Shown here piece after piece: positions 14,374 through 20,779 of a stretch of 20,779 nucleotides of DNA (position 1 is its first letter; each line of letters starts with the position of its first letter). The position numbers were made by a program, and so were the translations under genes. Under the pieces are notes generated by a model. That model searched no databases. It was not told where the DNA came from and saw only the letters and a program-made list of their open reading frames with translations. The DNA comes from CAMEON01 sp963643175. GTDB taxonomy: Bacteria; Bacillota; Clostridia; Oscillospirales; CAG-272. The stretch covers positions 1-20,779 of the forward strand of contig CAVIJF010000026.1 in NCBI GenBank assembly GCA_963643175.1, read 5' to 3'.

Positions 14374-16215
14374 TTAAGCCGCTTCCGCCTCCCGGAGCAG
14401 CTTAGTCAGCCGACTGGGGATGGCGGCTATATCCTGATAGGTCTGTGCATCAAAGGGCGTGCCGATGCCTGCTTTCTCCAGGGATTGCAGGAAGGTGTCA
14501 TGCTCGCCCACAGTCGCCAGCTGCAGGTACGCGGCGGCGGCGGTTGCGTAATCGTCCAGACTTGCGGCGTACAGGTCGAGCGAGGGCAGGAGCGACATGG
14601 CATAGCTGATGTAGTAGCCGGGATTGTCAATCGTCACATAGTGCCAGTAGGAGGTCGGGCTTTGATAGAGCTGGCTGAATATATCCGCCACGCCGAGATC
14701 CTGCAGAATCTGCGCCATGACCGCGTCCAGCGAATCCGCCGTATAATCGCTGTGCGAGTACACGTATATTTCAAAGTCGTTGACGGCGACGCAGTTGCAG
14801 ATGCTGGCGATGTCCGACAGCAGTCGGTACATGACAAGATAGGTGTACGCCTTTGCGGATATCCGGTCGCGCAGGAAGGAGGTAAAGAGCCATTCATTGC
14901 CCTGCGAGTTGACTTCCGCCAGATCAAGCGGAATGCCCATGCTGGCAGACTTCCCCATTGCGTAGCAGTGACCGAACTCATGAATGACGGTGTACAGATC
15001 CTGATAGCCGGAGCCGAAGTAGAACAGCGGGTAGCCGAGCTTGTAGAAATAGACGGAGAAGGCGCCCGCCATGCTTGTTTCCGAACTGAAGGTCAGAATA
15101 TAGCGGTTGCTGTCCCACATATCGTGGTACACCTGCTTCATGTCCCCGCCTACCGAGTCGAAATACGCATCCACCATTTCGACAACCGTCTGTACGGGCG
15201 TTCCCAGCCCCGGCACAACGCCAAGTCCGGTCACATCGGTCTGGAGGATTTTGTACACCTCCGCCTGATCCGTCCGGCTCAGCACAGCCGCCGCATCCTG
15301 CAGGCGGTTGAGCAGAACGGGCAGCATGGGCGCGAGGTATTCCTTGACCAGCGCACGCATGGCGGCGGTATCCGCCGGCGTATAGTCGCGGTTATACATC
15401 TGCGCGTAGGCGTACTCCATATACCCGTCGTACCCGGATATCCGGGCAATCTGCTTGTTCTGCTCCACGGCGCGCAGGTAAATTTCCGCGCTCTTCTGCA
15501 GGAAGGTATCATCAGCCTCCAGTGCGCGGTATTCGGTTCTCAGCTTGTCGGAGGCGACCTTCAGTTCGGTCAGCTCGTCCGTGTACGCGCGGGCGGAGGC
15601 GACCGCCTGCTCCCGTTCCGTGTCTGTCCAGTCCTCAAAGAATGCCTCTGCATACGGGGATGCATCGATGTCGTCGTACATCTCAATCAGCTGTTGCAGA
15701 ACCCGGTTGTACTTCCCACTGACGTCCTCCATGGTTGCGGCGGCGGATGCATCGCCCGTGCGCACCATGGTGCCGATGTTGGCAATCTGGTACTGATCCT
15801 GCAGGGTGGCGAAGTCGTTGTCCTCAACGTCCTTGTACAGGGTCAGGAAGTCCTCCTGCCTGTCGCCGGCAGTCAGCAGGGCGGTTAGCTGCTCAATCTT
15901 GTTGCTCAGAACCTCATACTGTGCGTCGGTGTACGTGTAGGTCAGATCCGGATTCCGGCTGATGATGCTGCTTTCCTCATCCTCCTGCCCGGATTCGGTT
16001 TCGCTCCCGCTCTCACTGCTGTCCCCGGCGTCGGATGTGACGTTTGCATCGGTTTCCGAGGCAGTTTCCGAGGCGGTTTCCGAACCGCCGGGCAGAGCGT
16101 GGCAGGCGGAAAAGGACACGGCGGAAAACAGCAGCGCGACACAGAGAAGCAGTGCCGGGAGGGTATATTTCATTCCCGTAGCTTTCATAGTTCTCGTAAC
16201 TCTTATCGGTTTCAT
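14374..16215 (-). CDS. M3-like zinc metallopeptidase lipoprotein
   Basis: A 613-aa exported lipoprotein. The signal peptide ends in lipobox SFSAC (C38), followed by a repeated S-E-T-A/Ser/Glu/Asp-rich linker (45-85). The catalytic zinc site is H412-E-F-G-H416, with E434 in LDLAEVNSQGNEW as the probable third ligand, as in M3 (PepF-like) oligopeptidases. The helical N-terminal region and overall size fit that clan. It probably digests peptides outside the membrane; the substrate is unknown. AAGGAG lies about 8 bases upstream of ATG 16215, and a consensus promoter is at 16259-16287. It shares the lipobox/acidic-linker design with the CotH lipoprotein but is not in an operon. Confidence 0.9.
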   Translation of the reverse strand: MKPIRVTRTMKATGMKYTLPALLLCVALLFSAVSFSACHALPGGSETASETASETDANVTSDAGDSSESGSETESGQEDEESSIISRNPDLTYTYTDAQYEVLSNKIEQLTALLTAGDRQEDFLTLYKDVEDNDFATLQDQYQIANIGTMVRTGDASAAATMEDVSGKYNRVLQQLIEMYDDIDASPYAEAFFEDWTDTEREQAVASARAYTDELTELKVASDKLRTEYRALEADDTFLQKSAEIYLRAVEQNKQIARISGYDGYMEYAYAQMYNRDYTPADTAAMRALVKEYLAPMLPVLLNRLQDAAAVLSRTDQAEVYKILQTDVTGLGVVPGLGTPVQTVVEMVDAYFDSVGGDMKQVYHDMWDSNRYILTFSSETSMAGAFSVYFYKLGYPLFYFGSGYQDLYTVIHEFGHCYAMGKSASMGIPLDLAEVNSQGNEWLFTSFLRDRISAKAYTYLVMYRLLSDIASICNCVAVNDFEIYVYSHSDYTADSLDAVMAQILQDLGVADIFSQLYQSPTSYWHYVTIDNPGYYISYAMSLLPSLDLYAASLDDYATAAAAYLQLATVGEHDTFLQSLEKAGIGTPFDAQTYQDIAAIPSRLTKLLREAEAA

Positions 16216-16258
16216 TTGATAGGCTCCTTCCGTAACAGGTTACCCTGTATTATCTCAT

Positions 16259-16287
16259 AGTATACCACACCGGAGGGCGGCTGTCAA
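16259..16287 (-). promoter_or_regulatory. Promoter of the M3-like peptidase
   Basis: On the minus strand: TTGACA (16282-16287), a 17-bp spacer ending in TGG, and TATACT (16259-16264). Confidence 0.9.
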
Positions 16288-16377
16288 GCGGGAAACGCAG
16301 GGCAAACACCCCGTGCGGAATTGCCTGCCTGATATGTTGTCGGGCGCGGCAACTGTTCCTTAGCAAGCACCGGCGAA

Positions 16378-16412
16378 CAAAGCGCCCCTTCCCGTCGGGA
16401 AGGGGCGCTTTG
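16378..16412 (-). terminator. Terminator of the serC-serA unit
   Basis: CAAAGCGCCCCTTCCC (16378-16393) and GGGAAGGGGCGCTTTG (16397-16412) form a perfect 16-bp stem around GTC, 10 bases after the serA stop. The minus-strand tail is TTTGTTC, so the T run is short but the stem is very stable. Confidence 0.85.
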
Positions 16413-16422
16413 TATACCTGTC

Positions 16423-17583
16423 TCAGATGACCCGCACCCGCACGACACCGGACAGGGCGGCAAGATCCTCTGCCACGGTGGCTGGAACGGCGCCGGTGAT
16501 GTCAAACATGGTGTAGGCGGCGTTGCCGCGCGACTTGTTGGTCATGTTCTCAATGTTCAGTCCGGCGGCGGACAGCACGCCGGTCAGCAGGTTCAGCATA
16601 CCCGGCACATTCACGTGCAGGACGCAGATGCGCGCACTGCCGGAACGGGGCATGGACACTGCCGGGAAGTTGACGCTGTTCTTGATATTGCCGTTGGTCA
16701 GATAGTCGTCCAGCTCCATCGCCGCCATAACCGCGCAGTTGTCCTCCGACTCCTCGGTCGAGGCGCCCAGATGCGGAATCAGAATGGCGCCGGGAACGCC
16801 GATCATCTCCGGCGTGGCAAAATCGGTCACGTACCGGTGCACCTTGCCGGAAGCCAGCGCCGCTTTCATGGCGTCGGAATCCACCAGCGAGTCGCGGGAC
16901 AGATTGATAATCTTCACGCCGTCCCTCATGCTCGCGATGGCGTCGGCGTCAATCATGCCCTTGGTGTCGGCGGTTGCCGGAACATGAAGCGTGATGTAAT
17001 CCGCCGATGCGTAAATTTCATCGTAGGACGCGGCGCGGCAGACATGGTGGTCAAGGTTCCACGCCCCCTCTACGCTCAGGTACGGGTCACAGCCGATGAC
17101 CTCCATACCCAGCCGCACGGCGGCATTGGCAACCATGCCTCCGATGGCGCCCAGTCCGATGACGCCCAGCACCTTGCCTTTAATCTCGTTTCCGGCAAAG
17201 CGGGACTTTCCTTTTTCCACGGTTTTGGCGGCGTTCGGATCGTCTGCCAGCGTCTTCACCCACTCAATGCCGTCCACAATGTCACGGGAAGCAAGCAGGA
17301 GTGCGCACAGCGCCAGCTCCTTGACGCCGTTGGCATTGGCGCCGGGGGTGTTGAATACCACCACACCCGCCTTCGTGCACGCATCCAGCGGAATATTGTT
17401 GACACCGGCGCCCGCCCGCGCAATGGCGAGCAGCTCCGGATTGAAATCCATCTCCAGCATATTTGCCGAGCGGACCATAATGCCGTGCGGCGCGTCAAAA
17501 TCCGTGCCGACTGCGTACAGCGCGGGATCAAGCCGGTCGGTTCCGACCTTGGCAATCTTATTCAGAAGCAGAATATTTTTCAT
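16423..17583 (-). CDS. serA: D-3-phosphoglycerate dehydrogenase
   Basis: A 386-aa NAD-dependent enzyme for the first step of serine synthesis. The substrate half shows ARAGAGVNNI (55-64) and TPGANANGVKELAL (79-92). The NAD-binding Rossmann motif is G143LGAIG148, catalytic R230 lies in NLSRDSLVD (228-235), and H271 is in PHLGASTEES. An ACT domain (about 317-386) suggests serine feedback control. The length matches the short serA type with ACT but without an intervening ASB domain. Loop R-D-S-L-V-D replaces the more common R-G-G/R-G-E. ATG 17583 is used because GAGGG is nearby; an in-frame ATG at 17631 overlaps serC. It is the second gene of the serC-serA operon, 22 bases after serC. Confidence 0.95.
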   Translation of the reverse strand: MKNILLLNKIAKVGTDRLDPALYAVGTDFDAPHGIMVRSANMLEMDFNPELLAIARAGAGVNNIPLDACTKAGVVVFNTPGANANGVKELALCALLLASRDIVDGIEWVKTLADDPNAAKTVEKGKSRFAGNEIKGKVLGVIGLGAIGGMVANAAVRLGMEVIGCDPYLSVEGAWNLDHHVCRAASYDEIYASADYITLHVPATADTKGMIDADAIASMRDGVKIINLSRDSLVDSDAMKAALASGKVHRYVTDFATPEMIGVPGAILIPHLGASTEESEDNCAVMAAMELDDYLTNGNIKNSVNFPAVSMPRSGSARICVLHVNVPGMLNLLTGVLSAAGLNIENMTNKSRGNAAYTMFDITGAVPATVAEDLAALSGVVRVRVI

Positions 17584-17605
17584 GACAGTCCCTCTTTCCG
17601 TGCGC

Positions 17606-18697
17606 TTACGCCTTGGGGTTTTCGGCGGCAAACTTCTTCATGAATGCGACCAGAGCCTCCACGCCCTCATAGGGCATGGCGTTGTAAATGGAGGCGCGCA
17701 TTCCGCCGACCGAGCGGTGCCCCTTGAGGTTTTTCAGTCCGGCTGCGGACGCCTCGGCGGCAAATTTCTTGTCCAGATCGGGGTTTCCGGTGACAAAGGT
17801 CACGTTCATCATGGAGCGGGACTCCTTCTCCACCGGGGCGATGTAGTAATCCTGACTGTCCAGATAGCCGTACAGCAGTGCCGCCTTTTTCTCGTTGCGC
17901 GCCTTCATTTCGTCCAGTCCGCCGATGGACAGCAGCCAATCCGCTACCAGACCCAGCATATAAATCGTGTAGCAGGGCGGCGTGTTGTACATGGAATCGT
18001 TGTCCGCCATAATCTTCCACTCCAGCATCGTGGGCATATTCGGCTCGGCAAACTCCAGAAGATCCTCCCGGACGATGACGACCGTCACGCCGGCGGGCGC
18101 CATATTCTTCTGTGCCCCGGCGTAAATGACGCCGAAGCGCGACACATCCACCGGCTCGGACAGGATGCAGGAGGACATATCGGCTACCAGCGGAATGCTG
18201 CCCGTGTCGGGGATATAGCCATACTTGGTGCCGTAAATGGTGTTGTTGAAGCACATATGCACGTAAGCGGCGTCGGGGCGGATCATGTCGCGCGTGACGG
18301 CAGGAACGTGGCTGAAATTGACGTCCTTGGTGGTGGCGGCACACACCGCATCGTAGCCCAGCTTCTGCGCCTCCTTGAATGCCTTGCCGGAGAACTGACC
18401 GGACACCAGATAGTCTGCCTTGCCGGTGCGGCGGATCAGGTTGAGCGGCACGGCGGCGAACTGCGTGGACGCGCCGCCCTGCAGGAAGAGCACCTTGTAG
18501 TTGTCGGGAATGTTCATCAGCCGGCGCAGGTCGGACTGCGCCTTATTAATGATGGCTTCATAGTCCGGAGATCGGTGGCTCATCTCCATGACGGACATTC
18601 CGGATGTGCCGTAGCACACCAACTCGGACGCTGCGCGCTCCAGCACGGGAAGGGGAAGCATGGAAGGACCTGCCGAAAAATTGAATACTCTGTTCAT
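17606..18697 (-). CDS. serC: Phosphoserine aminotransferase
   Basis: A 363-aa PLP enzyme that converts 3-phosphohydroxypyruvate to phosphoserine. It opens with RVFNFSAGPSMLP (3-15), a SerC signature. The PLP lysine is K197 in YAGAQKNMAPAG, and RSVGGMRASIYNA near the C terminus matches the family. The start is ATG 18697 behind GGAGGT. It is followed by serA, so the pair makes phosphoserine from 3-phosphoglycerate; no serB is nearby. A perfect promoter and a strong leader hairpin precede it. Confidence 0.97.
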   Translation of the reverse strand: MNRVFNFSAGPSMLPLPVLERAASELVCYGTSGMSVMEMSHRSPDYEAIINKAQSDLRRLMNIPDNYKVLFLQGGASTQFAAVPLNLIRRTGKADYLVSGQFSGKAFKEAQKLGYDAVCAATTKDVNFSHVPAVTRDMIRPDAAYVHMCFNNTIYGTKYGYIPDTGSIPLVADMSSCILSEPVDVSRFGVIYAGAQKNMAPAGVTVVIVREDLLEFAEPNMPTMLEWKIMADNDSMYNTPPCYTIYMLGLVADWLLSIGGLDEMKARNEKKAALLYGYLDSQDYYIAPVEKESRSMMNVTFVTGNPDLDKKFAAEASAAGLKNLKGHRSVGGMRASIYNAMPYEGVEALVAFMKKFAAENPKA

Positions 18698-18741
18698 ATC
18701 GTTACCTCCGTTGACAGATGTAGACATCAATTACCAACTGA

Positions 18742-18768
18742 CGCCCCGCCGCACGTGGCGGCGGGGCG
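18742..18768 (-). promoter_or_regulatory. GC-rich leader hairpin of serC
   Basis: CGCCCCGCCGC and GCGGCGGGGCG form an 11-bp stem with a 5-base loop, beginning only about 8 bases after the predicted start point. No T run follows in the minus-strand reading. It could stabilise the mRNA or take part in control of serine synthesis. Confidence 0.5.
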
Positions 18769-18782
18769 CCGTCTTTTCTCCT

Positions 18783-18811
18783 ATTATATCGCATTTGCAA
18801 GTGAATGTCAA
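18783..18811 (-). promoter_or_regulatory. Promoter of serC-serA
   Basis: On the minus strand: TTGACA (18806-18811), a 17-bp spacer and TATAAT (18783-18788), a perfect consensus. Confidence 0.93.
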
Positions 18812-18903
18812 TAGAATTTGCAGAAAAAGCTGAATATAATCGGTTGTACACCGGATTTGGCGCAGATTTTAACCGAGCAAATCGCAAAAATTGCAAAATC
18901 GGT

Positions 18904-19461
18904 TTATTCAGCCAAGGCTTCCCGCACGGAACGGGCAACCTGTCCGGCTGTCAGCGCAATGCCTTCGTCGGTCAGGTGGAGGAAATCATCGCCGCGGACC
19001 AGATGCTGTGTGTCGGGCGCAATGAGGCTGTACAGGTCATCAATGTGCACGCCCAGCGGACGCAGTGCGGCGACGGCGGCGGCGTTATAGACTTTGACGC
19101 GCTCCGGGTCGTGCCCCCACATTTCCGGGCGGGGCGGCGTCGTCGTGGCGAAAATCACGCGCGGGCAGTAGCTTTGCAGAATATGCGCGATACGCACCAG
19201 TGTATCGGTGTAGACGGGCAGCGGCGTGAAGGGACCGTCCCCGAACAGGTCGCACATATCCCACAGTCCGTTGTTCCAGTGGATGACGTCGGCGGTTTCC
19301 AGTTCTGCTTTATAATCAAAGCAGTTTCGCAGCGTGTAGGACGCAAAGCGTCCGTTGTCCTCGGGCTGCCAGACGGCAATATCGGGGGCAAGCAGGGCGG
19401 GCACGCGCGTGCCGTACCCTATCTGACGGATGGAGTCGCCAAGCAGGACAGCTTTTTTCAT
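18904..19461 (-). CDS. SGNH/GDSL-type hydrolase
   Basis: A 185-aa putative esterase or lipase-like hydrolase. It starts directly with MKKAVLLGDSI, giving the block I nucleophile S10. Block III is represented by HWNNGLWD (61-68), and the block V acid-base pair is D159-F-L-H162. There is no signal peptide, so it is cytoplasmic. The short length fits small bacterial members; substrate unknown. ATG 19461 is chosen because GGGAGGT is 8 bases upstream; an in-frame ATG at 19545 overlaps the promoter. It has its own promoter. The 206-base gap to serC holds the serC promoter and no gene. Confidence 0.9.
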   Translation of the reverse strand: MKKAVLLGDSIRQIGYGTRVPALLAPDIAVWQPEDNGRFASYTLRNCFDYKAELETADVIHWNNGLWDMCDLFGDGPFTPLPVYTDTLVRIAHILQSYCPRVIFATTTPPRPEMWGHDPERVKVYNAAAVAALRPLGVHIDDLYSLIAPDTQHLVRGDDFLHLTDEGIALTAGQVARSVREALAE

Positions 19462-19516
19462 TGAATATACCTCCCGGTTAAAGTTACTATGCTTACGGTG
19501 CTGTTTGCTGTCCACC

Positions 19517-19545
19517 ATTCTACCACGGATATGATGCGCTGTCAA
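19517..19545 (-). promoter_or_regulatory. Promoter of the SGNH hydrolase gene
   Basis: On the minus strand: TTGACA (19540-19545), a 17-bp spacer ending in TGG, and TAGAAT (19517-19522). Confidence 0.9.
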
Positions 19546-19725
19546 GGCGGAAGTTCTGTTTTGCGGGGCGACATTGAGAATCTTTTCGGAAACCTGCCGG
19601 GGACGCCGTTCCGGTGCCGCCGGTATCTGTCCCCGAATCCTTGACTAACTACGTCCACAGCTGCCCCCACCTTCTGCGCCGCGCCTCTGCCTGCTCCCGC
19701 ACGCCCAAAACGGGTGAGGACAGGA

Positions 19726-19750
19726 CCACCCGCTTAGCGGGTGGGTTTCT
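19726..19750 (+). terminator. Hairpin CCACCCGC/GCGGGTGG
   Basis: A perfect 8-bp stem (19726-19733 with 19737-19744) around TTA is followed by GTTTCTTGAT. It could be a weak plus-strand terminator or the imperfect end hairpin of a lost IS200/IS605-type element, since such ends carry a short palindrome near TTGAT-type cleavage sites. There is no gene upstream for it to terminate. The 19546-19852 gap contains nothing else but this and the next hairpin. Confidence 0.4.
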
Positions 19751-19760
19751 TGATACAATA

Positions 19761-19793
19761 AAAAGCGCAGCTACTTCATTTCGCTGCGCTTTT
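19761..19793. terminator. Bidirectional terminator of the last gene
   Basis: AAAAGCGCAGC (19761-19771) and GCTGCGCTTTT (19783-19793) form a perfect 11-bp stem with an 11-base loop. On the minus strand the T run follows, about 60 bases after the stop of the 269-aa gene. Confidence 0.85.
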
Positions 19794-19852
19794 GTTGATT
19801 TTACACATCAACTTCCTTGACAAGTATTACATTTTTTAAATAATTGCAAACA

Positions 19853-20662
19853 TTAACGATAGTTTCCGGTTCCAAACATGACATTATCAAAGAATTTATA
19901 TGTTTTTTCTTCGCCAAGTTCTTCTTTGAAAACATCCGTGGAAATACCACCCTCACTGATTAAACGATGAGTATAAGATTCCATTACATCTAATTTTTCA
20001 GGAATCTTATCCTCGGGAAGAAGTTCAATCTTTTGGGCTCCGGAAAGATATTCATTTAAATAATCTTCTAACATTTTTAGAAGATTATCATCCTCTTTAG
20101 CTGCTACCTTTTTGTAACTTCCAGCTGTGCGAATTGAATCATACCATGCAGATGAAGGTATTGTGTCGGCAAGATTTGAAAATTGATCATTTATTGATTT
20201 TAATTTTTCAACAGTGTCTTCTCTGACTTGTGATTCACCAATATGCAAATCATAAATCTCCACATAAGCTGTACGATTTCCAAGCATATACATATAATCC
20301 ACAGAGAAAAGCGGCATATCAATTTTTGCGGGGGTGAGGGTAACAGTAAGCATCTGCATAACTCCGCAATTTGCGCGCATAACACATAAATTGCCAAGGT
20401 CTGCAACATCATATTGTTCAATTTGAAATTTCATAATACCGTATACAGTCAGATCTTCAAATTCCGAGCAATCAACAGATGTCAATTTATAAGAGGATTT
20501 GATATCTTCTATTACTGTATCAGCACATAAATTCATTTGTTTTACATTATGCTTAGCTTGCACCATTACATAAATTACGACAGCAAGGATAATAGCTAAA
20601 ATCGCAAATAAGACGGTAAGTAAGATACGTTTCTTTTTGCTTTTTTTGTTTGTTTTTTCCAT
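19853..20662 (-). CDS. Membrane-anchored 269-aa protein, possibly bilin-reductase-like
   Basis: I do not recognise a confident family. Residues 1-12 are Lys-rich, 13-36 are one membrane helix (ILLTVLFAILAIILAVV), and the rest is probably outside the membrane. Two segments recall the ferredoxin-dependent bilin reductase (HY2/PcyA) fold: DMPLFSVDYMYMLG (115-128), then YVEIYDL (133-139), and the C-terminal LGEEKTYKFFDNVMF (249-263), which in that family ends the fold as a similar F/L-G-x-E-W-x-x-x-[FY]-x-x-x-[LV]-[LM]-F tail. This is weak, by-eye similarity and could be coincidence. The gene is clearly AT-richer than the core. AGAGGA lies about 8 bases before ATG 20662, and the right end repeat ends 27 bases upstream. 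No promoter could be assigned. Confidence 0.75.
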   Translation of the reverse strand: MEKTNKKSKKKRILLTVLFAILAIILAVVIYVMVQAKHNVKQMNLCADTVIEDIKSSYKLTSVDCSEFEDLTVYGIMKFQIEQYDVADLGNLCVMRANCGVMQMLTVTLTPAKIDMPLFSVDYMYMLGNRTAYVEIYDLHIGESQVREDTVEKLKSINDQFSNLADTIPSSAWYDSIRTAGSYKKVAAKEDDNLLKMLEDYLNEYLSGAQKIELLPEDKIPEKLDVMESYTHRLISEGGISTDVFKEELGEEKTYKFFDNVMFGTGNYR

Positions 20663-20689
20663 ACGTAAGTTCCTCTTCTTTCATGTTTT

Positions 20690-20775
20690 GGGAACCACTA
20701 AAAATCAGTCCCCGCATCAAATTTAGCGATTCAACGGTGAAAATAATGAAATCGGAGCGGCGAATCGCATGCCTG
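20690..20775 (-). repeat. Right copy of the 86-bp inverted end repeat
   Basis: The reverse complement of this stretch matches 58-143 with 7 mismatches and no gaps. Relative to its neighbouring gene it has the same orientation as the left copy: repeat first, then a short gap, then an AT-rich gene read inward. The window ends 4 bases beyond it, so its outer limit is unknown. Confidence 0.85.
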
Positions 20776-20779
20776 TTTC

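Noticed and set aside
13738..15888. 716-codon open frame on the plus strand opposite the M3-like peptidase
   Set aside because: It has no ribosome binding site, runs through the hairpin-rich block and then mirrors the peptidase gene, and its composition is typical of an antisense shadow in GC-rich DNA.
17096..18814. 572-codon open frame on the plus strand opposite serA and serC
   Set aside because: Both minus-strand genes have intact catalytic motifs, so this is a shadow frame.

Overview
The window looks like chromosomal DNA from a Gram-positive bacterium, most likely a gut-type Clostridia (Oscillospiraceae-like) lineage. The evidence is GC-rich coding sequence (a sampled 60-base line is about 63% GC), strong AGGAGG-type ribosome binding sites, consensus sigma-A promoters with 17-bp spacers, an AbrB/SpoVT-type regulator, lipoproteins with Ser/Glu/Thr-rich linkers, a CotH-kinase surface protein with Cys-repeat arrays, and a class II aldolase. 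The species is not identifiable from the sequence alone.

Layout. The two ends (58-143 and 20690-20775) carry the same 86-bp element in inverted orientation, with 7 mismatches. Each copy sits just upstream of an AT-richer gene of unknown function that is read inward: a 467-aa coiled-coil protein on the left and a 269-aa membrane-anchored protein on the right. Between these accessory edges lies an ordinary chromosomal core. From left to right: a degenerate repeat patch and terminators, tRNA-Pro(TGG), an AbrB/zinc-ribbon regulator, tRNA-Arg(ACG), rpmE with a hairpin leader, a tight hflX-nudix-yigZ cluster followed by trmO, a 1336-aa CotH-kinase lipoprotein with 13 Cys-rich units, and a very strong bidirectional terminator. 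The minus-strand half follows: acyl-ACP thioesterase, a relic of a DUF47/PhoU-like gene, class II fructose-bisphosphate aldolase, a GC-hairpin-rich intergenic block, an M3-like metallopeptidase lipoprotein, the serC-serA serine pair and a small SGNH hydrolase.

How the genes work together. The core is housekeeping: translation (two tRNAs, bL31, HflX, TrmO), glycolysis (aldolase), serine synthesis from 3-phosphoglycerate (serC then serA, 22 nt apart), fatty-acyl release (thioesterase), and two surface lipoproteins. Eight promoters can be read directly, all with exactly 17-bp spacers. No CRISPR array, transposase, integrase or phage gene is visible.

The least explained parts are the duplicated end element with its two unknown AT-rich genes, the Cys-repeat array on the CotH kinase, a composition break inside the CotH gene, and several perfect hairpins not accounted for by ordinary terminators.
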